Shown here piece after piece: positions 9,769 through 20,845 of a DNA stretch of 64,000 nt. The position numbers and the translations under genes were made by a program. The notes under the pieces were generated by a model. It saw only the letters and a list, made by a program, of their open reading frames with translations. It searched no databases and was not told the DNA's origin. This stretch comes from Helianthus annuus (lineage: Eukaryota; Streptophyta; Magnoliopsida; Asterales; Asteraceae), in the NCBI RefSeq assembly GCF_002127325.2, contig NC_035448.2, forward strand, positions 13,221,408-13,285,407, written 5' to 3'. Numbering within the stretch: the stretch's first letter is position 1; each line of letters starts with the position of its first letter.

Positions 9769-10581
9769 TTGCACATGGCAGAAAATTCATCTTCTCACCG
9801 GCAACCTGGTCCTCGACCAAAAGTCGGAAACAATTTCCAAATAGAAAGTTCCCCAGAACATTGGGTTAACAGATGCCAAGCTGCTTTAGACACAATCGTT
9901 ATGCAAATAGCCAGATCTGATTTCCCAAACATCAGATCTGGAAAAGAAATCAATACTACAGAATTGGACCCATCAACACCACGTTGGGGGGACATCCAAA
10001 CCAGCCAATCCAGAGATAGCAGTTATCAGAAACAAATACACATGGTTCAAGGAGGTCCGTCACGAAGACCAAATAAACGAAACTTTGATCAACATTGGAG
10101 AGAACAGCAAGTCGTGTTCCCTGTTGTTCCTGGGGGCCCTCAGGAAGAACGACCAGTGATTATCACTGGTATTTTCGGTCATTACCAAACGGACTATATG
10201 TTCATAGATCCAGGAAGCTCGATGGACATCATATACGAACAGTGCTTTAAACAGCTCGATTCAGAAGATAAAGCACGTTTAGAACCGGTCGATTTTCCTC
10301 TCACAGGATTCTGTAATGAAGCCGTATTCCCATTAGGGCAAATCGCTTTCCCGGTGACTTTATCAGATGGCAAACATTCACGAACAATTACAGTCAATTT
10401 CATGGTCATGCCAGCAACATCACGTCATGATGTTTTGCTCGGGAGAAGGTCACAAAGAGAATTCAGCATGATCACTTCCATTCCACATGCTGCTTGTGGA
10501 TTTCCGACAGAAACCAGAGTTGCAATTTCTATTCAAGCAAAGAAGTCATGTCCGTGGACGATGAACCACCAGCAAAGGTAG
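9769..10581 (+). pseudogene. gag-protease remnant, aspartic protease retained
   Basis: 270-residue ORF. The N-terminal 110 residues are short, hydrophilic gag-like sequence with no retrotransposon gag core and no CCHC knuckle. From about residue 120 it reads as a retropepsin: GIFGHYQTDYMFIDPGSSMDI contains DPGSS where the family has D(T/S/G)GSS, followed by FPLGQIAFPV and a late HDVLLGR that corresponds to the usual ILGR motif. A normal Tat gag-protease is well over 500 residues before this point, so a large internal deletion of gag is inferred. The frame breaks near 10500-10560 and coding continues in another frame into RT. Confidence 0.75.
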
Positions 10582-11422
10582 TCAAATCTTCGGTACCAAA
10601 CGAACTAGAGAAATGGGTTCTGAACAATGAATACCCAGAGCAGACCATTCTGCTAGGACAAGCCATTTCACCAGCAACACGCATACAACTGAAAAAGTTG
10701 TTGTCTAACAATAAAGATATATTTGCCTGGTGCCCAGCAGACATGACTGGAGTTCCACGCGACATCGCGCAACATTGTTTAAACATCAAACCATCAGTAG
10801 AACCTGTTGCTCAGGGGAGGCGCAGCTTCAGTGAAGAAAAAGCAAAAGCGATGGACGAGCAAGTGACAGAGTTACTCAATGCGGGAATCTTGCGCGAAGT
10901 GAAATACCATACATGGGTTGCCAACCCAGTGATGGTACAAAAACATAGCGGCGGATGGAGAATGTGTGTCGACTTCAAGGACCTAAACAAAGCATGCCCC
11001 AAAGATTGCTACGCGCTCCCAGAGATAGACAAAAAAGTCGACTCTCTGGCATCATTCAGATGGAAATGCTTTCTTGACTGTTATAAGGGTTATCACCAGG
11101 TCCAGATGAAAAAAGAAGACGGAGACAAAACCGCGTCCCGCACAGATAAAGGCATCTACTGCTACACGAAAATGCCGTTTGGCTTGCGCAACGCAGGCGC
11201 AACTTATCAATGCCTAATGGACACAGTCTTTAGCGAGGATATTGGCAAAACTGTCGAAGTATACATGGATGACCTCGTCATCATGAGCCATGAAGAGGAG
11301 ACAATGCTCAACAATATCCAGCGCACCTTCGATTCCTTACGTAGCGTGAACTTAAAACTTAACCCGACAAAATGCTCCTTCGGCAGGGAAGAAGGAAAAT
11401 TTTTTGGTTTCATAGTTACAAG
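10494..11422 (+). pseudogene. reverse transcriptase part of pol (Tat element), 5' fragment
   Basis: Ty3/gypsy RT. FSEEKAKAMDEQVTELLNAG and WRMCVDFKDLNKACPKD are the fingers, CFLDCYKGYHQVQM holds the first catalytic Asp, MPFGLRNAGATYQ the substrate region and YMDDLVI the catalytic Asp pair. The domain is intact up to GKFFGFIVT, where the reading frame runs into the 185-bp MITE. The polyprotein would be cleaved by the upstream protease; RT copies genomic RNA into cDNA in virus-like particles. The start given lies within the overlap with the protease frame; the true domain starts near 10600. Confidence 0.85.
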
Positions 11423-11607
11423 CATGGTTGCAAAAGTCGCTAGGCGCTCCCTAGTCGGATTCGGGAGTACTCGGGAGGTACTCGGGAGTATTCGGGAGTA
11501 CTCGGGGAGTAATTGGCCTGGGAGAAGAGTACTCGTGCCTCGGCAACCTACCTTGTAGCGAGTACTCGGGGAGTACTCGGAGCCTAGTCGGGACTTTTAC
11601 AACCATG
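11423..11607. mobile_element. 185-bp hAT-like MITE inserted in RT
   Basis: Terminal inverted repeats CATGGTTGCAAAAGTC and GACTTTTACAACCATG (one mismatch), flanked by a perfect 8-bp duplication GTTACAAG (11415-11422 and 11608-11615). The interior is built of ACTCGGGGAGTACTCGGG words. The insertion plus duplication is 193 bp, so it shifts the pol frame by one, exactly the shift seen between the two flanking ORFs. Confidence 0.95.
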
Positions 11608-11615
11608 GTTACAAG

Positions 11616-12492
11616 AGACGGCTTTAAGGTTAATCCAGAAAAAGTGCAGGCCATCCAGTTAATGCCATCACCTGCAACAGTCAAAGAAATGCAAAGGCTC
11701 GCCGGACGATTAGCAGCTCTGAACAGATTCTTGGCTAATCATGCAGCAAAATCTTATCCATTTATCAGTACGCTGCGAAACTGCGGAAAGAAAACTCCTT
11801 TTCAATGGACGCCTGAAGCAGAAGCAGCATTCAAGCAAATGAAAGAATGTTTAATTCAACTGCCAACACTGACCGCGCCAAAAGAAAAAGAACCGTTAAT
11901 CTTATATTTGTCGGCCGCGGAAGTAGCAGTAGGCGCAGTATTAATGGTAGAACGGGAAAATATCCAGACTCCAATCTACTATATCAGCAAAATGCTCACT
12001 GGCCCCGAAACTCGTTACTCAATGATAGAAAAATTGGTTCTAGCACTAATACACGCATCCAGACGCTTGCGCAGGTACTTCTCAGGCCATGTCATCACAG
12101 TTCTCACAAATTATCATTTAGGCAAAATCTTGTCAAAACCTGATGTGGCGGGAAGGTTAGCTAAATGGGCCATTGTGCTGGGAGGCTACAACATTTTTTA
12201 CAGACCAAGACCAGCAATCAAAGGGCAAGTTCTAGCAGACTTCGCCACTGAAGTTCCCATCGATAAAATATAAGAATGTGAGGCAATCCAGAACCCAACA
12301 CCTGTTTTTGACGACAGAGTCTGGACCTTACACACGGATGGTGCTTCCAATGATGATGGAGCAGGAGCAGGCCTCCGATTAGTCAGTCCGGATAATCACG
12401 AACTTACATATGCCATACGCTTAGATTTCCAAAGTACCAACAATGAAGCAGAATACGAAGCATTTTTAGCAGGTCTTCGTCTAGCACTCAAA
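11616..12492 (+). pseudogene. pol continuation: RNase H and start of second RNase H (Tat element)
   Basis: After the MITE the frame resumes with the RT thumb (PEKVQAIQLMPSP, MQRLAGRLAALNRF). It continues through the Ty3-type RNase H (FQWTPEAEAAFKQMKECL, PIYYISKML, YSMIEKLVLALIHASRRLRRYF) and the IKGQVLADF linker typical of Tat. A single in-frame TAA at 12271-12273 interrupts the linker. Beyond it the same frame encodes the second, archaeal-type RNase H (WTLHTDGASNDDGAGAG and NNEAEYEAFLAGL). Apart from that stop this part is well preserved. Confidence 0.85.
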
Positions 12493-13686
12493 ATGGGGGC
12501 AAGAAACCTTGAAGCCAACGTTGACTCAAAGCTAGTAGCCGAACAAGTTAACGGTCGTTATGATGCGAAAGGGGAAGCTATGGCGTTGTACCTTGAACAA
12601 GCGCGGATGTTAATCCGCCAATTTCAAACATTCAAAGTTAATCACATAAACAGAAGCGAGAACAAGCACGCTGACGCGCTAAGCAAGTTAGCTGCTACCA
12701 GCTTTAAACACTTAGCAAAGGAGGTACGCATAGAGGTATTATCCAACCCTTCCATTCATCTCAAGCAAGTAAGCGTCATAGAAATAGGAGATCCATCCTG
12801 GATGTCTCCAATCATGTTGTACCTTCAACACGGAAAACTTCTGGAAGGAAAGGCAGAAGCTCGAAAAATACAACACAAAGCAATAAATTACGAGATGGCG
12901 GATGGCGTCCTTTATCGAAAATCATTCATGGGCCCATTACTACGCTGTGTTGATAAAACAGACGCCCAATACCTAGTCAGAGAAATCCACGAGGGATTAT
13001 GCGGGATACATGCGGGACCGCACATGGTCGTGGCAAAAATAATGAGCGCCGGATACTACTGGCCAGGAATGCACATGGACGCAGTTGATCTATTAAGAAG
13101 ATGCGAGGCATGTCAACGCCACGCACCAAAGACACTCCGACCCAAAAATCCGCTAATTCCCGTTACTTCCGCCTGGCCATTCCAACAGTGGGGCATCGAT
13201 CTTGTTGGCCCATTTCCTGACGCGCCGGGTGCAGTAAAATTCATCATCGTCGCGGTGGATTACTTCACAAAATGGGTGGAAGCTAAAGCTTTGGCCTCAA
13301 CAACAGCAATGGTAATCCGCAAATTTATATGGGAACATATCATTTGCAGATTTGGATTACCATTGCGCATTATTTCCGACAATGGTACAAACTTCGCCGC
13401 AGAAGATCTTCAAAAATGGTTCAAAGAAATGAAGATCGAGCACAACTTTGCCTCCGTTGCGCATCCTCAAGCGAACGGTCAGGTAGAAAGCGTAAACAAA
13501 CAAATCGTTGACGGCATAAAAGCGCGACTCGGGACAGCGCGCAGAGGGTGGGTTGACGAACTTCCCAGCATCCTCTGGGCGCATCGAACAATGCCAAAGA
13601 CTAGCACCGGCGAAACTCCGTTCAGTCTAGTCTATGGATCTGAGGCCGTCATTCCAACTGAAATAGGTTTACGTCACCGCGCATGA
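12493..13686 (+). pseudogene. pol continuation: second RNase H end and integrase (Tat element)
   Basis: Opens with the rest of the second RNase H (NVDSKLVAEQVNGRY, NKHADALSKLA). Next comes the integrase zinc domain (H..H then CEACQRHA) and the rve core with the DDE residues in GIDLVGPFPD, IISDNGTNF and ANGQVESVNKQI. Integrase inserts the cDNA and makes the 5-bp duplication. The frame ends prematurely at GLRHRA near 13686, where one indel shifts coding into the next frame. Confidence 0.85.
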
Positions 13687-14030
13687 TAGCCATGGAAAAA
13701 CAGAACAATGAACAAGAGCGCAGAATGGATTTGGATCTTCTGGAAGAGAGGCGCGAGAACGCCGCCATAACGGAAGCAAGGTACAAATCCAAGCTTGAAA
13801 AATATTACAATGCGCGCGTTCGTGTTTGCACCTTTGTCCCCGACGATTTTGTCTTGCGCGACAATGAGGCTTCAAACGCTGAAAAACCCGACAAATTAGC
13901 GCCAAGATGGGAAGGACCATACGTCATTAATGAGGTCCTAGGCAAGGGGGCATATACCCTAAAAAGGATCGATGGGACCCTAGTCCCCCGCACCTGGAAC
14001 GCACAACAGTTGCGCAGGTGTTACATATGA
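13683..14030 (+). pseudogene. integrase C-terminal domain (frame-shifted end of pol)
   Basis: RMDLDLLEERRENAAITEARY, LEKYYNARV, DDFVLRDNEAS, APRWEGPYVINEVLGKGAYTL and PRTWNAQQLRRCYI are the usual C-terminal integrase sequence of Tat elements, in the frame next to the integrase core. It ends at a TGA at the expected end of pol, and no chromodomain follows, as expected for Tat. Confidence 0.85.
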
Positions 14031-15235
14031 ACCAAGTCTACAAAAGCGGAAAGAACATACAGGCAATGTATTTCTTTATTATGTCTTGTATCACAAGCCT
14101 TACACATCATTTTTACTTATATCACTGTTTATTACAAATTGCATATAATTTCTTTGGTTCGTGCGAAAACAATATGGTCAAACATTGCACACCTCATGAA
14201 CAGTCTAAAACAGGCAAGCTGTCGTGCCTTTTAGACAAACGTTCACACATGAGCACAATACCATCCCTCATTTGCCTTACCTATCCAAAAGCAATTATAC
14301 ACATGCAACATATTGTAATCCACATATACAAGAATTAAACCCTACGGGAGTAGAAGTATATCACAATATACATCATCAAAAAAGTGTAACATAAACACTT
14401 AACAAGATCATAGCAATGATCTTCAAAAAAATTGTCCAGTACCAAAAACTTACAAAAAGCATTAACAAAAGACGAAAACTGGCCCTAAGGTTAAACACCT
14501 AACCAGCATCGGAATCATCATCAACAACAGACACCTGCTCACTCCGACGAGTTTTCCAGCGTTGATACACTAACCGGCATTCTCCTTTTTGAAGCATCGG
14601 GAACCGAGCCATCAACCCATCGACATCCAACACAATACTAGCACCAGCAGTAACATCCGTATGCTGAAGAGTCTTGCTGTCAGAATCAACAACCACCGGA
14701 GAAACAGGTTTGACCAGATTCTTTACCGGAATAGTAGTGAGTGGCGGTGAACAAGAAAGAAGTATAAGACCTTCAGCAGCTTCATACACCCTAAAAACAT
14801 CCAACATGAGACGAGTATGGTAAGAACGTTTCATCTTTTTTGATAAGAATCAGCTAGGAGACAAGGTATCTCGAAAATACATATATATAAAGAGAACTCA
14901 ACCTCGGGAAAGGAGAAACCTACCCATCATTAACTGTCAGAATTACATCACATCTAAACGGCGCTACAGGAACCAGGGTCATTTCCTCATTAATGAAATC
15001 TGACAAGCGCCACTACAAATCTCAAGACCAAAGAAAAAAAAATACCCACTCTTACTGCCAGTTGACGTCATTACATGTCAGAACATGATTACAAAGTCGC
15101 GTTTTTTCCTTTTCCAACAAAATAAAGCTTCCAAGAGAAGATTTCCTACGTCTCGCGCCCACAAAAAAACATTTCCCTCTCATAAGTCCAGTGCTCCACT
15201 TATTTGCATAAGTACAACACTAGACTGGGGGGACT
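14031..15235. other. 3' non-pol region of the Tat element with polypurine tract
   Basis: About 1.2 kb between the end of pol and the 3' LTR, longer than a simple 3' UTR. It contains one antisense ORF (14499-14834) and ends in the purine-rich ACTGGGGGGACT immediately before the LTR. Confidence 0.7.
14499..14834 (-). CDS. antisense ORF between pol and the 3' LTR, function unknown
   Basis: 111 residues, starting MKRSYHTRLMLDVFRVYEAA and ending in an acidic VVDDDSDAG, on the strand opposite to gag-pol. No domain is recognised. Extra ORFs in this position, in either orientation, are known for Tat-lineage elements, and the second Tat element here (47774-58968) carries a larger antisense gene in the same place. 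No sequence similarity between the two was apparent. It may be a fragment of a longer, spliced or decayed antisense gene. Confidence 0.4.
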   Translation of the reverse strand: MKRSYHTRLMLDVFRVYEAAEGLILLSCSPPLTTIPVKNLVKPVSPVVVDSDSKTLQHTDVTAGASIVLDVDGLMARFPMLQKGECRLVYQRWKTRRSEQVSVVDDDSDAG

Positions 15236-16089
15236 TGAAGGGGTAAGGTCCCAAAAACCTCATAAAAAGGATTTGAGACCATACCACAAACTGGCCTTTC
15301 AACCTTTTAACCTTGCGCGGCCGCGCATTGGTCTTACAAAAGGAAGAAAGTAATCAACAATTTATAGTCGCGCGCCCAAAGGAAAGCATAAAATCCTTGC
15401 GCCTTCTTCCATTAGCAAAGGATTAAAATCCTGAAGATCAATACTTCCGCCCAAATATCCAAACTTGGATATTATTTTGCCCAGACTTGAGATTTATACA
15501 TCTGTGTCCACACAGTAAGGTGTCACACTAGATTACAGCAGTAATCTTCTAGAAAGAATATGATCGTGCACCACCCAGACGGTTATAACCATCTGGACAC
15601 GTGTCATTACCACAGGCATCCCTGAAACCACAACGAAAGCATGCAATTGGAGAATGATCTCCAAATTAATCACTTTCCACGTGGCAATCCCCCAGCCATA
15701 GATCAAACCACGATCTGTGTGCATTCAAAGAATTTAACGGAAGAAAATATAACCGCTACGGCGTTAGCATCTTCCGTCATCTTTTCAATAACAAGTTTTC
15801 CCTCCCAAACTCTCGGTTATAAATACAAGAACTGTTCAGGTATAAACTCAGATCACACTCACTTCTCAAATACTATCTCATCTCCATTACAAATATTTAT
15901 TCTCACACCGGAGTCGGGTCAAGGAGAGAACCCTCTTCTCCCCTTGGCGAGGCTAACGGTGCTCTTTTTTGCAGAACCACCGGAGAAGAAGTTCGGTAGC
16001 AACTGAATCAACCGAGAGAGAGCTAACCCTTTTATCGGATTCAAACCCCCAGATATTTCGGTTCCGACCATTTATCTGGTGTTTCTTCA
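15236..16089 (+). repeat. 3' LTR of the Tat element (854 bp)
   Basis: Same ends as the 5' copy. It lacks about 33 bp present in the 5' LTR at 9301-9334 and differs at about 15 positions. It keeps an intact TTATAAATACAAG TATA box near 15822 and both G-boxes; the 18-bp palindrome carries one change. Confidence 0.9.
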
Positions 16090-16121
16090 CAAAGGTTGTG
16101 ATGATTAAGCACACCTTACTC

Positions 16122-16298
16122 TTTATTTTATCTTATATAATGTAAGTTTAACATGAATGAATTAGGGTTTATCTTGAGCAGTAAACACATCTTTGTGCGT
16201 GAGTTCAAGTTTTGTGTGATTAAAGCCTTCAAAACCCAACAATTAATTAGTTAAATTGGAAGTTAAGCGTAGTTATACTCAATCGGTACTTTCAAAGG
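16122..16298. repeat. second copy of the tandem duplication split by the LTR element
   Basis: Near-identical to 8632-8809. It is followed by CAAAGGTTGTGATGATTAAG, the same sequence that follows the 3' LTR, which shows that the duplication unit was about 205 bp long before insertion. The left limit is approximate. Confidence 0.85.
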
Positions 16299-16392
16299 TT
16301 GTGATGATTAAGCACACCTGTTGACTTCATATATTTGTATATATAGGAACCAAACAGTGTTAGTATGTGGTACAGTGTAAGTGTGGTATGTG

Positions 16393-17245
16393 ACTAGGCC
16401 TATAAACGAACCGAACGAACACGAACATAGACATGTTCATGTTCGTTCATTTAACTTTAATCGAACCCGAATACGAACATATAATCGAACACATTTTTTT
16501 GTTCGTGTTTATTCATTAAGAAATCGAACACATTTTTTTGTTCGTGTTTGTTCAGTAAACGAACAGTTCACGAACATAAACCAAAAAAAAAAAAACTGAA
16601 CATATTTGAGTAAACATAAACAAAAATTAATTAACATGATTGAACAAACATAAACGAACACAAATGAATGTAAATGAGCGAATATAAACAAATACAATTT
16701 AACATTAGTGAACATAAACAAACAAGTCTAATATATTACAATTAATACAGAAACACATCTAAATTAGGGTTCATAAATACTAAAATTAAGTATTTTTTAT
16801 ATAAATATTAAGTAATTGATTAGTTACGATCTTAGAAAAATTTTAGAATTTCATTTTTATTACTAGAAAACTCAATTACTAATTAGTTATATTTATATAA
16901 GTAGTTAGAAAACCTAATATTTATATAAATATAACTATTTATGTATTTACTAAAATTTGAACGAACATAATCTAACGTAAATAAACGAACATTCACGAAC
17001 ATAAATGAACGAGCATAAACTAACGTAAGTAAACGAACATAAAAGAACATAAATGAATGAACATAAACGAACGTTCACGAATACAAATGAACGAACACAA
17101 GGTATGTTCATGTTCGTTCATTTAATTAAACGAACAAAATTTTGTGTTCGTGTTCATTCGTTTATTAAATAAATGAACATAAACGAACTTCCCGCCGAAC
17201 AAGTTCATGAACAGTTCATGAACATTCGGTTCATTTACAGGCCTA
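16393..17245. mobile_element. 853-bp hAT-type non-autonomous element made of CGAACA repeats
   Basis: Terminal inverted repeats TAGGCCTATAAACGAACCG and CGGTTCATTTACAGGCCTA, with a perfect 8-bp target duplication TATGTGAC (16385-16392 and 17246-17253). Both flanks of the element are arrays of GAACATAAACGAAC-type words, in inverse orientation around an AT-rich centre. The ORFs found on either strand are low-complexity readings of these repeats and are not genes. Confidence 0.92.
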
Positions 17246-17380
17246 TATGTGACACTTAACAAAGAAATCATTATGTTGTTTACGTGTTTCATATGTTCCA
17301 AACAGATAAGGGAACCATAAATCGAATAAGTGGCCCGTTTGTGAACCATTGGGAATGCTGAAAAAGATTAAAACTAAATA

Positions 17381-19960
17381 TGTAACGCCTTGCTTTTTGG
17401 AACTTTCCTTATTTAGAAAGTTTGTTTGTATTTCTATTTATGGAAACTTGTAATCCTTTGTATTCGTCTTTCATTTCCAAGCATTGTAATCCGAGACTTG
17501 AATCATAATAAAACTCGATCTTTTTATACATTGTGTTATATTTATTTCATACATACTTGTCATGTATACTTGTTATATGTGTAAACTTCATACATTCATA
17601 CGCAAACTTATACTTATTATACATGCAAATTCAGTTCATACATACATACATTTATTCATACATTATATGCTTAAAACACTTAAAAGTTGCAAAACACGCG
17701 AAACAAACTCAGACCTTCGAACAACTGGACCGTTCATGCGAATGGGACACCATCCGCACGAAGGGGCCTTTCGCCCCAGATCCCTGTCGTCCCGAAAGGC
17801 CCAATCGCCCGAAAAGCCCATTCATTCTTAAAGCCCATTAAGCCTATAAATACGAACCCTCACTTCTCACCTTTCACACTTCAAAAATCTCTCCCAACTT
17901 ACTGAAATCGAGCATTCCAACTGAGCTACTTCTTGAACATTCTAAGTGAGTTCTAAGCTCACTGACTTCATCTTTTCTATGATTTTCTTTTACTTTTCTA
18001 CAACTTCTTCCATCTTACAACTTGTATATCCTCTTGGGAGTATTCACAGAATTGCCATGGCAGTCTGAACAATGAAACTCACCATTTTGAGGTTCAAGCT
18101 TAGGGTTGAAGTTCTTTATTTCAAAACTTTTTACAAGCAATTTTACTGATATTGGCAGATCATAGACCCACCAAGCTCACAAGCTAAGTCTATAGATGTG
18201 GGTTAGTGTTGAGGTCGATTCCAGCCAAGAAGATGAACTGTTCAAACAAAACCGAGCCGTTTTTATTTTGAAACAGAACCTCTCGCACGAATGGTAGACT
18301 ATTCGCACGAAGGGATACACCCTTCGCGTGACTAGGCCAGCTATTCGCACGAAAGGTCTGTTTTCCATCTCGTTCTGGCATTTTTCCAAGTGTTGAATGT
18401 TAATCAGATCCCCATTTTCAATATGGACGATTCTGTGATAACAAAGTGTGAACCGTGGAAGCCTTGGCTTCCAATCTAGTTCCACCACCTCACTTGAACT
18501 TGCAAACGAACACCCAAACAATCTCCTAGACCTAGAATAAGTTAACCCCGTCCAGCCTCCAACACTTGGTTCATACCTTCCATGTTGAGAGGACACACCC
18601 GGGTTGTTCTTGTTCGGTTGTTTGGTACTTAAATTCTATCTTTTACATTCTGATATTCATGACCAACCGGTTTATTAACTTAGTTAATAAACTTGTGCTT
18701 TGGTGAACTTTATAATGAGGTTATTACCTCCATACATGGCTTCTATGATCTATATGACTATAGGACTGTTACTACACTACATAGTAAAACTAAATAACAC
18801 AACTGGACTCACAAAAATTAGCCGATTAATGGTTAAAATGTTCGAAACGAAGTTCGGTTCGCACCAAACAGACCCCATTCGCACGAAGGGTAACCCATTT
18901 CGCGCGAAGGGTGCCCACTCATGCGAACGGTCCAGTCGCCCGAACGGAGTTGTGATGTTCGGTTTCCATCTATTTTGTTTCCACATTCCTTGTTACTGAT
19001 TCTGACGGGCAAATCAAGACCCGTGAAACCACAGAAACTCAGTGTCTTAACGAGTGTCTGGACGAAATATAATTTCTGTTTAATCATACTTTCATATTAT
19101 ATAGTTACGTACTTTGCATTCCAAATCCAAATCCCCCGATCAAATTCCAACAACTCACACCTTCGTTTACCCACCTGTAGGGTAACTTCGGTGTTCCAGC
19201 GCTCTCATCCTCTACTCAATGACTCGCGGTTTATCAAACGAAGATTTGCAAAACTGTGAGTATACTCGAACGCCCTTTTTCCATTTTGCACTTTTGGGTG
19301 CAATATGTTTACTTATCAACCTACATAGTTACACTTACTTTTTATACAATCACACAAACAATCCAATCATGCATGCTAATATGTTATTCTTGATTCATGT
19401 TTCTGGAATATTCTTATGTGATAAACTTGTTATTAACTTCATATGAGCCTCCCCTTAACATGTATATCACTATGGGAGTAACGCACCGCCCGTAGTCTTG
19501 TAGTCATGTTAAGTCTTTTAAACTTGCGGTAATCAGAGGATTGACTTGTATATTCGCATACCAGTTTTACATTAATTTTGATAACTAACGTGGATTCGTT
19601 TAAATCATTTTATACTTATGCTATATTAAACTTGTATACTAAACAATACATTTTGTATTGAACCATATTTTAAAACATGTTGCAGGTTGAGGATGTTGAT
19701 ATTGAAGAAATCTAGTAGGAACGCTTTAGATACACATTTAGAAATACTAGATTATGTTGTTGTACTTGTATTTTGCTTCTTGTATTGTTGTTGTATTTTG
19801 AAACAATTGTTGTACTTTGATTCCCATATGTTGTAACTTGACAATATGCAAGGAAATGAAATAAATTTTGAATTAATTATTGTCGCACAGTGTTATGAAG
19901 TCTCGAGCAATCTCGTTTTCTTCTTACTCTGATATTTCCACCATAGGTTAAGGTGAGACA
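17381..19960 (+). mobile_element. probable solo LTR, about 2.6 kb, chromovirus-like
   Basis: Begins TGTAACGCCTTG and ends GGTTAAGGTGAGACA, with no coding domains. A TATA box CCTATAAATACG lies at 17843-17854. Flanking pentamers are AAATA and AAAAA, one mismatch. Size and wording recall long LTRs of Tekay/Del-type chromoviruses. GCACGAAGGG-type words recur near 17757, 18298, 18340 and 18880. With no internal domain on either side, recombination between two LTRs is the simplest explanation. Boundaries rest on TG...CA only. Confidence 0.5.
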
Positions 19961-20168
19961 AAAAATGATATGTGTTCCATTTTCATGAAATGTTGCGCCT
20001 TTTCATGAAACGTTTTGTTACAATTATATTCACACCCTTTAACCGGCAGCATATCTATATGGCATGGAGGGTGGGCACAGATCCACTGTAGAGCCCATAT
20101 TTTTATGCCTGAAAATCTAAAATGTGTACTATTTTTATGTATTCTGTCCCAAGTGGGGGCTATTTCAT
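19961..20168. other. short intergenic spacer
   Basis: No gene or repeat recognised between the probable solo LTR and the element starting near 20169. Confidence 0.4.
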
Positions 20169-20263
20169 GGGTCAAGTTATTCTACAAAGGCTTCTAATTG
20201 TAAGAAGTGTAAGAAGGATTTATAGAGTGACAAGTGTCCAATAAGCTAAAACTAAACACACTA

Positions 20264-20790
20264 CATCACCACCAAAAACCTAAACACCCACCCCCACCCC
20301 ACCCCCCACCACCCAAAAACCTAACCCCCCCACCACCCAAAAACCTAAACCCCCCACCCCCCGCCTCCCCCCCCCCGGCAAAAAAAACTATACCTCACCA
20401 AAAAAACCCCAAAAAACCTACCCCCCCCCCCCCGGCAAAAAAACTATACCTCACCAAAAAAACCCTCAAAAAACCTAACCCCCCACCCTCCAAAAACCTA
20501 AAAAAAACCTAACTCCACCCCCCCAAAAACCTAAAAAAACCTAACCCCCCCCCCATCAAAAAAAAAAAAACTAAAAAAAATCTAAAGAAACTAAACACCC
20601 ACCCACCCCACCCCCCACCACCACCCAAAAACCTAAACCCCCACCCCCTCGGCAAAAAAAAAAAAAAAAAAAATTTGGGTGGGGAGGTGGGGGGGGGTTA
20701 GGTTTTTGGTGGTAGTGGATGTTTAAGGGTTTCTTTTTTTTTTTTTTGTAGTGGGGTTTTTTTGTGTAGTGGGTTTTTTTAGGTTATTAG
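20264..20790. repeat. C/A-rich block facing a G/T-rich block
   Basis: From 20264 the plus strand is an array of CCACCCC and AAAAACCTAAAC words. After a poly-A run near 20655-20673 it switches to GGTGGGG and TTAGGTTTTT words. The two halves are reverse complements in composition and can fold back. The words resemble degenerate plant telomere repeat (CCCTAAA) but are not exact. The 92-residue Pro-rich ORF in the block is a low-complexity artefact. Confidence 0.75.
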
Positions 20791-20845
20791 ACACTTGTCA
20801 CTCAATAAATCCTTCTTACACTTCTTACAATTAGGATCCTTTGTA

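Larger units (their letters stand above)
8810..16089 (+). mobile_element. Tat-lineage Ty3/gypsy LTR retrotransposon, degenerate
   Basis: A 7280-bp element with TG...CA LTRs and a perfect 5-bp target duplication CAAAG (8805-8809 and 16090-16094). The primer-binding site TGGCGCCCACCG follows the 5' LTR and the polypurine tract ACTGGGGGGACT precedes the 3' LTR. Tat affiliation rests on two successive RNase H domains, the second of TDGASN...NNEAEYEA type, and on an integrase ending PRTWNAQQLRRCY. Gag is almost wholly absent, pol has a frame break before RT, a MITE insertion, a TAA and a late frameshift, so it cannot be autonomous. The LTRs differ by about 15 substitutions plus a deletion of about 33 bp, so it is fairly young. 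Confidence 0.9.

Noticed and set aside
12271..12273. Readthrough at the pol stop of the first Tat element
   Set aside because: The stop is TAA followed by GAATGT, not a known readthrough context, and it falls in the linker between RNase H domains. A simple mutation is more likely.
16381..16721. ORFs rich in Arg/Thr/His and Phe in the CGAACA element
   Set aside because: Low-complexity readings of the repeat; the element is defined by its ends and TSD.
18177..18596. 139-residue minus ORF inside the probable solo LTR
   Set aside because: No domain, low coding character and inside a sequence with LTR ends.
20234..20512. Pro/Lys-rich 92-residue ORF
   Set aside because: It is a direct reading of the CCACCCC/AAAAACCT repeat block; no domain and repeat-driven composition.
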